Assembly: GCA_031771865.1 (NCBI GenBank)
Contig: JASISA010000027.1
Coordinates: 558,001-622,000 of the forward strand
DNA: 64,000 bases
Direction: 5' to 3'
From: Nothophaeocryptopus gaeumannii
Taxonomy: Eukaryota > Ascomycota > Dothideomycetes > Mycosphaerellales > Mycosphaerellaceae
Position 1 is the first letter of the stretch; each line of letters opens with the position of its first letter. The translations under genes were made by a program, and so were the position numbers. Below, in pieces: positions 52,934 to 62,218 of this stretch. The notes beneath the pieces are model-generated. The model was not told the origin of the DNA. It saw only the letters and a list, made by a program, of their open reading frames with translations, and did no database searches.

Positions 52934-54648
52934 TTAGGCCTGGCCGCCCGAGAGCGGGCCGAGGGCACCTTGGTCGATGAAGGCGTCGAAATCTGCCTGA
53001 ATCTGGTCTTGGCGATACTGCTCGGCGAAGGGGTCTGGCGTGCGAGCAGTCTCGTGGGTGGTGGTAGGATCGGCGAACATCTCAGTGGCAGGCGCCTGAG
53101 CGCCAGTGACGCCGAAGACCTCGTTCTGATTCGGGCGCGGCTTCTCGCCGGCGACGAGCTCACCAGCCAGCATCGCTGGCGGAGCGGGCATGTCTGCGTT
53201 CGCTTGCAGCTGCGGGAACGAGGCGTTGAACAGCTCCAGCTGGTCGTAAAGGTTGCCGACACTCTCGCCGACGCCAAGGTCGGCGACGGCCAGGGTGCCA
53301 ACACCACCATCACGGCTGGCGAACTGTGAAGTGTCGTTCTGGTATGGCAGCATGTAGGTGTCGACGGTGATCTGCCCGCCTTGAAGCTCGTTGCCGAGGC
53401 CTGCTGCCTCCAGGGCTGCCTCAATCTCGGAGAACTGGATGTTCGCATCGGATTGGGCAGGGAGAGTGGTCGCATCCGTGGTAGTGTCGGTGTTGCCAGA
53501 CATCGCAGCAAGCTTGGCCATCTTGTTCTTGGTCATGCGCTTCTTCTTCTCGGATGGCTTGCGTGGCTGGTACCGGTAGCCCGGGTGGGCGATTGCATGC
53601 TGGCGCTTCTCTTCTTCAGCTTTCTCCTTGTACTCGTCTATGACCTGTGGTCGCTCGTTCCGCCACTTGTGGCCGATGATCTTGGCTGTGAGAACCGTCA
53701 GCGAGATGTGTAACAGTAGCTTGACAGTGATTAGCAGATCGTCATCCACCAAATGATATCTGATTTGAATGATACAGATCACGGATCAAATAAGGGCCTC
53801 TGAATGATCTGAATGATCTGGATCATGCCTCTTATGAACCAGATAATACGGTATAGAGGGAATTATAAGCCGTTAAGGGGGATACTACTCATTCCATTTC
53901 TTCGCAGCTGCCTATTTAGGTAGGCCGTAAACAACCAGTTCAGATCATTCTAATCCAGATCTCGGACCGTTGATCCAGATCACAACCAAATCAGATCAGA
54001 TCCGAACCCTTAGTCGATCTGATTTGGATGATGCTAATCACTGTAGCTTGGGCTTCGGTAGGACTTACAGATGTCATTGTTATGCATCCCAGGGTTCTCG
54101 CGCGCGACAATCGCGTGCCGCTCGAGGCGGTAGATCATGAATGCGTTCTTTGGGCGCGGAGTCTTCTCCACACTCTTCTTTGTGTGCGTGGATGCAGCAT
54201 CGTTGGTGCTGGGCGTGCTTGCAGAGACCGGGCTTCCGGCGTCCAGGGTGCCAGATGGGACAGCAGGGTACTGTCCATCAGCAGACAGGCCGCCCACTGG
54301 GTCGGCTGAGTTCGCTGGAGATCCGAGTGGCATGGGCCCGACGGCAGTGATGAGCACAGCGCCCGCGGAACCGTCGCTGAGGAGAGTGAAGCGGGTACCG
54401 GTAATCGCCCTGTGAAGCATTAGCGGACATCCTCTGAGGATGGCGTGAGGAGGAAGTTACTGCAAGCGGTCCTTGAGCACTTCGACAGCCTGACTGCCTA
54501 GCGGAAGGACGCTGGTGACTGGCACAGTTAGGATCTTGGAACCAGTCTTCAGCTGCTGGGCGACATTGTCGCAGATGCTGAAGAGTTGCCGGAGCTGCTC
54601 GACGGAGGCGGCTTGCGCTTGCGGAAGGGCGGTGACCTGTGTAGCCAT
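52934..54648 (-). CDS. MAT1-2-1: Mating-type HMG-box transcription factor MAT1-2-1
   Basis: Gene model: complement of 54461-54648, 54069-54409 and 52934-53685; 426 residues. Intron 1 is 51 nt (54410-54460). Intron 2 (53686-54068, 383 nt) splits a serine codon of the HMG box (NNDI-S-KIIG), the position conserved in MAT1-2-1 genes. The HMG domain (about residues 147-220) reads PRPKNAFMIYRLERH, NPGMHNNDIS, KIIGHKWRNE, EEEKRQHAIAHPGYRYQPRK, and is typical of ascomycete mating regulators that activate the mating programme of the MAT1-2 partner. The N-terminus (MATQVTALPQAQAASVEQL) and the acidic C-terminus (residues about 230-426) are species-variable. The large intron holds a MITE-like insertion (53724-54044). 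No MAT1-1 alpha-box gene was seen, so this haplotype looks heterothallic. Confidence 0.95.
53724..54044. mobile_element. MITE-like inverted-repeat element in the HMG-box intron of MAT1-2-1
   Basis: The 321-bp segment has perfect 12-bp inverted ends (acagtgattagc at 53724-53735; gctaatcactgt at 54033-54044) that continue inwards as an imperfect palindrome rich in gatctga/tcagatc motifs (for example left arm 53784-53825 and right arm 53970-54018). It is bordered by the direct repeat agcttg at 53718-53723 and 54045-54050, a probable 6-bp target-site duplication (7 with the shared t). It has no coding capacity. Removing the element and one repeat copy (327 nt) turns the 383-nt intron into 56 nt, the usual size here, with the CTGAC branch point retained. 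It is most simply a non-autonomous transposon insertion. Confidence 0.85.
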
Positions 54649-55039
54649 TCTTGTTACTTGCTGTGTAGCTGATGTGGTTCTTGTGTTTGCGGTGGTGTTG
54701 TGGATGATCGTAAGAGTATGTGTGCGATGTTTGTCTGAATGACGGTCGCAGAAAAAGGACGAAGAAGAAGAAGCTTATGAACTGCTGCTGCAAGAAAGCA
54801 CGGTGGCTGGCGCAGAGAGCAGTTGGCCCATACACATGAACGTGCACACGCATAGTCAAACTCAGTTCTGCAGCGCGCTGATTTAAAGGGCATCCCCCAT
54901 GCTAAAAAGCAGACCATGTAAATTCGAGAGTTTGCACTTACCACGCCCCGTGATCACTCTCTCTCTCCTTCTCGCCCAAACACCAAGCCTCTGACCGCGA
55001 CCTCGCTCGGTTTTGCCGTGCACACTCAATCGGAGAACA
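54649..55039. promoter_or_regulatory. Divergent promoter, MAT1-2-1 / homeodomain-like gene
   Basis: 391 bp between the ATG of MAT1-2-1 (54646-54648, -) and that of the next gene (55040, +). Contains a C/T-rich stretch near 54957-54975, ctctctctccttctcgccc. Head-to-head organisation would allow coordinated expression of the two proteins. Confidence 0.65.
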
Positions 55040-55801
55040 ATGTCGCAGCTCAACAGCGCGTTTGTGGCGGCACTCGAGGACGTCGAGGTTGAATTTGGCC
55101 CGGTCGAAGTCCCAGCAAGCTCGTTTCCACCCGTCAAGTACTCGCGCAATATCACCCTGCGAGCAGATCAGCAAGTGCAGATACCGGCGATGATGGAGCT
55201 CGACCGCCTCTTCCGCGAAGAGAGCGAGGTCAAGAATGCGCTTCAGGCTCATCTCCTCTCCAGATGGTGGGATCCTGACACACCAAAGCCGACGGAGGGA
55301 CTGGTGGGCAACATCGGGCAGCGCGAGATTCAGCAAGGCCCAGAACTTACCACGAACGACTACGTTGTACTTGCAAAAGCAAGACACGACCGCGTTTCGC
55401 TCGATACCGACCGTCTCACTAAATGCAACAATTTGGTCTACGCTTCAGTCACGCTTCCTTGCGACCGTATCCCATCGCACGCCAGAGAGATGCTGGAAGA
55501 CTTCTTCGACGATTTTGGAATGCCAAACGCAGCTGAGGTCTATATGCTGTCCGAAGCTCTTTCGATGCCTCAACCCTCGATTCAGAGCTACAGTAAGTTG
55601 TCAGCATCCCGCACCACCTTTGGGAAGTGTTACTGACCTATCGTAGTGAACTCGAGACGCCAGAAGTCCCACGCTATCCTCAAGGGAGAAGAAGTTGTGC
55701 AGATGAAGGCTATGCTGCGAGAGGTCGAGAGACGTGGACGTTTGGAGAAGATGCAGAAGAAGGCGCGCGATCTGGCGATTGCCGTAGAGCCGATGCGCTG
55801 A
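55040..55801 (+). CDS. MAT-linked protein with a divergent homeodomain-like region
   Basis: Gene model: 55040-55592 and 55647-55801; intron 54 nt (GTAAGT..TCGTAG); 235 residues. Residues 137-196 fit the homeodomain frame: L16 and F20 (LEDFFDDF), L34, L38, M40 (LSEALSM), I45 (IQSY), R52, R53 and K55 (SRRQK) fall at exactly the canonical spacing. The invariant W48, F49 and N51 are replaced by Tyr, Met and Ser, so DNA contact may differ. The intron lies within the codon of position 49, in the recognition helix. The rest (MSQLNSAFVAALEDVEVEFGP..) is not recognised; the C-terminus (LREVERRGRLEKMQKKARDL) is a charged helix. Its divergent orientation and closeness to MAT1-2-1 suggest a mating-type role. 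It may correspond to the extra genes of unknown function reported in some Mycosphaerellales MAT loci, which cannot be checked here. Confidence 0.7.
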
Positions 55802-56289
55802 GACGGGAAGCCTATGCACGTAACTCACCGATCCTGTCTCGGGTGGTCGCAAGCTCAGCGTATGAGAGATGCTACAAATGAGTGACCTTTGTTCCACCTT
55901 TGTCCAAATGTTTGATTGCTGGATGCGGATGGAATGTGCCATCGTGCCGAGAAACACCTCGCCTGGAATGCGACGGCCATAGCCCTTTCCCAACTCATAC
56001 TACAGGGAGCTAGGCATCCGAGAGCACTCCAAATGGTTGAAAAGCTCGACAATTTGAAGATAGACGCGTTCGCATTCGACCCTCATATGTCTCCGTCGAA
56101 GGCCTGATGATGTGAAGTCGGCTTTGGCGAAACTGGGTTTCACGGGTCGGCGAAAGCCGTAATGACATCTAAGCCTTTTTAGGACATGGCATCTGCTACT
56201 GCTACGCCTTTCAACCAAACACATCTGCACAGTGAGTAGCCACTCTGCCCATTGTATCAATCTCGACATCTCCTCAGCTCAGGATTCTA

Positions 56290-56521
56290 TTCTGCAAGCC
56301 ACTTCTGACTTCAAAAGCGTAGTCATCTGCTTCAAAGAAAGATTGCTATGTCACTGCCATGCATGATAACAGTCTTGCGTGATGTGCGGTTTGAACAGTG
56401 AGGCCTGGCCATCTTTCCAATTACATCGCTTCTTCGGCTCTTTGTCGTTCTGAGCAATCCAGCTTCGATTTCAGAAGCGCACTTATCAACTGCAAAGAGG
56501 GAAAGCCGTTTCCCTGCCATG
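56290..56521. repeat. Diverged direct repeat, two copies of about 73 nt
   Basis: Copy one (56290-56361) and copy two (56448-56521) both run from ttctg through ttcaaaagcg / ttcagaagcg and tgc(tt)caaaga to a shared ctgccatg end. Roughly 70 percent of positions agree by eye. Confidence 0.6.
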
Positions 56522-56699
56522 TTTGAGCTTCTCGTCGAGACCCATACTCCCTTATTATAGGGACGCTCTAGCCATCTTACGAACTCCTAGACTCCCCGGC
56601 TCTTCAACTTTTCGTCTCAGCTGGTCTCTAACAGGAGACTACACCGAAGCGCTGCCAGTGACATGTTGCTGCGAGCGCGTCTCCTGTTTGCAACAAGAT

Positions 56700-57330
56700 T
56701 CTGTGCTCTCGTCGTCGCACTCCATATGCTTGCGACCATGTATGCAGGAAAGAGACGAACGGCCTTGTTGCTTGGAGAGGAAGAGAACTCAAGCTCAAGT
56801 GTTACTCCTCAGAGAGACGAAGCCTCCTGCTTACATGTATATCGTCCCATTCTGTATGCTTGTGATCATGTACGAAGGCCAGAGGCAAGGAGCTTCGCCA
56901 CTTGAGTAGTAAGACAACCTGAGCACAAGCATCACTTCGGAGTCCTGTATGCAGTGCAATTCTACGCTTGTGTCGTAATAACCAGTGCTGTTAGGACGAT
57001 GGACATCTATGAGACGAAATGGCTTTGCCATCTCCCGCTGAACGAGTCTTTACTACGGCCTTCGCTAGGTGCAAGAGAAAATTGGAATTCAGTATCACTC
57101 CTGTATGTAACGCATCTATATGTTTGGGTCGTGGCTCTTAGTAGGATCGGGATCATGATGATAGAAGAGAAGCAAGAGTCCTTGACACTTGTCCTTGGAC
57201 GAGTATGTACCTTGGGCTATGGTGGAGGACTTCAGGACTGTGTATCACTCTTCAATGCCACACGAGTCCATGCTCACATGAAGACTCTCAGTATGCTCAG
57301 GACAATGCACATAGGAGAGAGATTGCGTCG
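56700..57330. repeat. Decayed tandem array of about 130-155 bp units
   Basis: Similar segments recur at about 56717 (atatgcttgcgaccatgtat), 56848 (gtatgcttgtgatcatgtac), 56965, 57115 and 57270, each followed by purine-rich aggaaagaga / gagagaga-like sequence. Spacing is 130-155 bp. Divergence is strong, so the boundaries are approximate. Confidence 0.45.
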
Positions 57331-59979
57331 TTTCTTGGTGGTCTTGGACGACTATCTACCCTGAGTTGCGATAGGAGAACTCAGACTCAAGTCCCCCTCC
57401 TCACCTCGACTCAATTCCATCCTCATACCCTCTCCCTCCGAACGAGCGCAGATCCCGCACTTCAAATTTTGTTTGAAGCATTCAAGCCAGCGCTTTGACC
57501 TGACGTTGATGTAGCCTCAGGCCCAACCCCCCTCTCTCCACTGCCAGGCTTCGGAGCCTCTGGTGTGCCCCATAAACATCCGCCCATATCCCCTCGAGCA
57601 CGAGCCCCTCAATCCCACCCTTTCTTCACGAATACCACCATTTCTTCACCTCGCCACCGTCCATTCACCATGAACAATCACTGGGACATGAACTTCCACT
57701 GGGATTCTAGGGCAGTGCAGCTCCGTGCACATGAACATCGACTGTGCATCACCGTGGAAACGTGCAGAATCGTACGAGGAGATCTGCCTGAGGTTACAGG
57801 GTGTAGGAGCTGGAGAGTTTGATAGTGGTCTGTGCGTTTTGGAATTTGGATGGATGCGAAGAGGGCGACGATGAGGCGTACAATGCATGTTAATAGAAGT
57901 AACAAGAAGGTGGGTAGGTTATTTAGATACGCTGAACTGATCTATGCGGGTTTTGGAAGAGGTTGTTCTTATCTTCGTGCTATTCCGTGAAGTTTCCCGA
58001 TCAAGCGAATTTCGACGGCGAGGTTCACATGGACTTATCATGATCCAATGGCAAAACGAATTGCGGAATGTTATTAAGCGTATTTAACTGTCTAATCCTG
58101 CGACCGCGTTTGTCCATTGATGGTTGTGGGCAGGAGTTCCAGCATCGCCGGGTAAGCCAGCCCTAGCACTACTAACTTTACTCACCCAGAACAGATCCTA
58201 AATAAGCTGAAGGCATATCCCATGTCCATAAGACAGTCTCAATGATTGATATAATATGCGTTTGACCGGGCTCGACATGTTGTAGGAAGCTGTAAAGGTA
58301 GGACCAGGGAAACAGCCTCAGGGGGCGACGGCGAGATGATGGGCAAGGAGCATGTCAAGTCCGAGCAAACTATCATCCGAGCGCTTAGAAGGGCTTGAAG
58401 ATGTCTAGAAAGTTCGTTCAGAGTGTGGTGCACATCATGCGGGCTAAGTTGCTCCAATATCGTGCGTCCAGCCCGGCCAGGTCAACCATGTCTGGAGATG
58501 GCAAGACCGTCAATGGACTAAAGAAGTATCAGAGATCCTTGAGAGACCTATGAAGGTTCACGCAAAGATGTATTGGCATGCAGAGCTGATCGTGGTGGCG
58601 CTCTTGACCTGTCTAGAGGAAACCGGTCGTACCTTCCAGATATGGGAAGTCGACGATACGACGTACACCAGACACCGGACAACATCTCCCAGATATTTAA
58701 AGACGATGAAAAGAGCCTCAAAGGTATTCGAAGTGTCGTAGGGCTTCCAGGCTTAAATTTGAAGTCGTTCACCGAATCCTCCCAGCTGACCCACCCATGC
58801 CAAGCACCGGCGACGATGTCAACAGGCCACAAAACATCAGGAACCGCGACAGGTACGTATCTAGAATGTCCTGATATGTATTCGCAAGCCCATAGCACAA
58901 TATGCATCGGATGCTTGCCTGCGAGGGCTGAAGCCGGTACCTTCCCGATACGGAAGGAGCAGCAACATACCATCTTCAGACCTCATGAGCATTCCCGGCC
59001 AAGTCTTCAAGCCTCTAAAACGTCTCATTCATGCATCCGAATGGCATTGGGCGTTTCTCAGTGGTCGAAGCGAGGGATGTCGAAATCGACCCAGAAATCC
59101 GGACCCGTCAAGATTGCATACCGGATAAGGCATTCCGGAAACAAAGAACATGAGGCTCGAATGATACTCCCAAAGATACTCTGAGAGTACTTAAGGCGTT
59201 CATAGTTGATGGTTGTTGACGAGTCTCTGGTTGGGAGGGCAAAGCCGAAATCTTGGCGAGGGATCCGAAGGGATGGCGTTGCTGCAGATTAGGTCGAATG
59301 GCCAGTAACTAAGCTATTCGGGATTAATAGAATCGACTTTGGAGATTCCGGACTCGGACTGCATAGTTCCTCGCATGGGATCGGACGTCCGCGCCCAAGG
59401 GAGTGCGAGGGAGATCCATAAAGACGCAGAGAAGAGGTATCGAGGTGCTCGGAAGTGTATCGCAGCACGACAGAAAGCTCCAAATATTGACGTGAAAACC
59501 TTTTATAGGGCCAGTCTTGCTGCCGTATGCATCTTGCGGCGTCTGTGGAAGACCCGGCCTGCAGAGGCAATGGGGTTTGGGGACGACGAGATGTACTGCG
59601 GCTTGAGGGGACGTCCACGGCCTCTCAGAATAGTAAAAATGTGTCTCAAAGAGATGCTGAAGCAACCTTTGGGGAATATGTTGCAGTATGAGTGATGTCG
59701 TTCAAAGTCGACCAGAAAAAGTGGCGTTTCGGCCTCAGGCACGAGCTGGCTTCATGGCTGGCTGGCTGGCTAGCTAGCTGTCAGGAAGAGCTTCTCCCGA
59801 GAAAGAGAGATAGTGTATCCAAGAGATCGAGCAGTTGCAGAGACTGTTACTGTAGCATTCCGTTGTCCGTCTTTGCTGTCTCAAAGTTCGCTTCGCGGGT
59901 AGGTCATTCATCCATTTCATTCGTAAATCATGCCTCATCCTTCCCAGATTCAATACCGAAGCTCTTGTACTGCCCCTGC

Positions 59980-61928
59980 TCACTTGACCGGACTCTGTTG
60001 TGCTGACCCGTTCCCAGTCCTCCCACCCTGCCAGTCCGAGCACCAGATGAACGTCGGACATCTCCACTGCGTCCCTCTCTCCTTATCGCCACTCGGACCA
60101 AGCGGTCTCGCGCACATCCAGAAGCTACGGCCCTGATTACTGCCCTTCTTCTTCGTCTGCATCGACTTGCATGGCTCCTGATGTTCTTCACACAGCGGTG
60201 CTCGTGGCTTGGCGAAGAGCGCACCCCATGAGCGTTGAGTCTGTTCAGCAGATGCCAGCTGAGAGGCGAACTGGCGAGGCGAAGAATCGGGACTCTGCGC
60301 TGCAGAGCGTTGGCTAATTGGAGTGGCAGGCGGCTGCGAAGCGGTCACGCTTGTCGCATCGTCTTCAATGTCCAATGTACTCTCTGCTCCGTTGGCAGCA
60401 TCATCTTTTCCGTTAGCTTGCGGTATCTCTTTGCTTTCTTCGCTTCTGACTTTCTTCGGAGGATTCTTTGCTGAGAAGAAGCCCTTCAGACTCTGCTGAC
60501 CCTTTGCCGGTGCAGACTTCGCATCAGCTTTTTGGCGCTTGATAGACTGTTCCTTGGCGGCTTGCGAAACGGATACCTTGCGCTTTGTTGATGCTGCTTC
60601 TGTCGCGGCCGGGACTGGGTTTGACTCCTCGACAACACTGCCATTCTGTGAAGCTGGCGGCTCTGATTTGACTGGCGAAAGGGCAGATGCGTCCTGCTGA
60701 GAAGACTGCGCTTTCTTCATTGCCGGCGCCGCAAACATCGACTTGATGCTTCTTCTCTTGTCAAACTCTGGCATGCGCTTGGCCGAGAATGCGGGTGCCA
60801 GTGCTATCTTCCATTCTTGCTTCCTTTGACCCTTCTCAAACACCCCAGCCGGATTCATGATGTCCACGAACGCAACTTTGCAGTCTTTGGTGTCCACTTC
60901 ATCATTGAAGTTCACGAAAACAGGGCAATGATCGGACCCAAGCAAGCCTTCCTGGATGTTAGCATCTTTGATCCACGTCTTCATGGCTTCGGCCACGAGT
61001 ACAAAGTCTATGCGTCCACCATAGTTCCCAGGCCGGGCATTGATCTTCTGCTCCCAGTGCGTGTACATGCCCTTGCGATCTGGGTGAAATGCTCGTGTAG
61101 TGTCCCACAGCACGCCCTCTTCCCTCCCTTCATCTCTTTCTCCTTGCACTTCTCCACCTATAAGTAGTTGATTGAAAATGCGGCGATTCGAAGAGTTGAT
61201 GAACTCTTCGTGGGTGATCAGGCTCTTCCGCATGTCTTCGAGGATGTGGGCGGAGTCGATCTCGTGCCGTGTCACATTCAGGTCCCCAGTCAAGATCACG
61301 TTCTTGCCCGTCTGGATGAGGTTGCGGATTCGGTAGTCGAGGGCACAAATAAAGCCGTATCGAAAGCCATCTCGGAGGCCATTGCTGTTCGCTGGAGAGT
61401 ACACTCCAAAGAGCACGAAAGCTGGGAACTCCAGCACTACGCATCGCCCTTCAGCATCTAAGCCTGTAGGATCTTCGCCCAGTTCTGCAAGCTCAGCAAT
61501 CTGCGTAGCACTCAAGTATCCTCCGATACTCTCTTCTTCAGGCAGCTCACGGTATGGTGTCCCATTTGCAGATGGTAAGACTCCAAGAATGCCCTCTTCG
61601 GCCTTGATCGGTGCACATGTCGCGTTACGTGTATATATCCCGACACCTGAATAGCCCTTCTTGTGCTTCGGTAGACTGAAATAGCAATCCCATCCATCTA
61701 CCAGGACCATATCATCTCGGAGGTCTTTGCGCTGTATCTTGAGCTCTTGCATGACTACAATATCGCTCTCGAGAATGTCGAACATGGCGCCGAAGCTTCG
61801 TGAGACGTTCCATGGTGGGTAGGAGAAGGGGTTGCGAATGCCATTGACATTCCTACGTTGCCAGATCTATCAGTATAACTCATTGCTCGCCCACGTTCTT
61901 GATTCGCATACCAAGTCGTGAGCCTCAT
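59980..61928 (-). CDS. APN2: AP endonuclease 2 / DNA lyase Apn2
   Basis: Gene model: complement of 61912-61928 joined to 59980-61852; intron 59 nt; 629 residues. The 17-nt first exon (ATG AGG CTC ACG ACT TG) joins to give MRLTTWNVNGIRNPFSYPPW, the ExoIII-family start (with the metal-binding Asn). The core has VVMQELK (metal-binding Glu), DGWDCYFS, GDLNVTRHEIDSAH and GSDHCPVFVNF. The C-terminal half is a long linker with a PCNA-interaction box QQSLKGFF (about residue 450) and a GRF zinc finger (CEEHQEPC..GRSFWMCARP..QWRCPTFIW), both typical of Apn2/APE2. It repairs abasic sites and 3'-blocked ends in the nucleus. APN2 is a conserved flank of ascomycete MAT loci. Confidence 0.95.
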
Positions 61929-62218
61929 CGTGGCCAACGCTCCCGCTCCGTGTCGTGCCCTCGGAGATAGTGAAGCATCCTCATCAGCAGTATATGCTGC
62001 TCGGTTTGACGCGTCTTTCTGCTGCCTGTCGCGTACTATCGCGTTACCGAAGGGCTGTTGTTGACATCTGATGTGTATGACGCCAGTGAGAAGAAAGTGA
62101 AGCTCGGGGAAAACTCGCTCTTGCCGCGTCTCCATGTGATCGCGTCGACAGCATCAACACTTCCGTCTTACGTTCAATGTCGATGGTATGACACCGATAT
62201 GGGACGGAACAGACTCAA
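61929..62218. promoter_or_regulatory. Divergent promoter APN2 / APC5
   Basis: 290 bp between the divergent ATG codons of APN2 (61926-61928, -) and APC5 (62219, +). No motif is named; both promoters must lie here. Confidence 0.6.

Larger units (their letters stand above)
55802..59979. other. Gene-poor spacer with decayed repeats between the MAT genes and APN2
   Basis: 4.2 kb with no recognised gene. The open frames present (up to 203 codons, 58573-59184, +) lack recognisable domains. It contains a diverged direct repeat (56290-56361 and 56448-56521) and a decayed tandem array (about 56700-57330). A short run of GCTG/GCTA units sits near 59757-59780. This may be idiomorph-specific DNA or degenerate former coding sequence. 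Confidence 0.55.

Noticed and set aside
58573..59184. 203-codon frame on the + strand in the MAT-APN2 spacer
   Set aside because: Begins inside another frame and has no recognisable domain; the opposite strand is open over part of the same stretch. Probably chance.
55802..59979. Search for a MAT1-1-1 alpha-box relic in the spacer
   Set aside because: No frame with the alpha-box core pattern was seen. The locus appears to contain only the MAT1-2 type.
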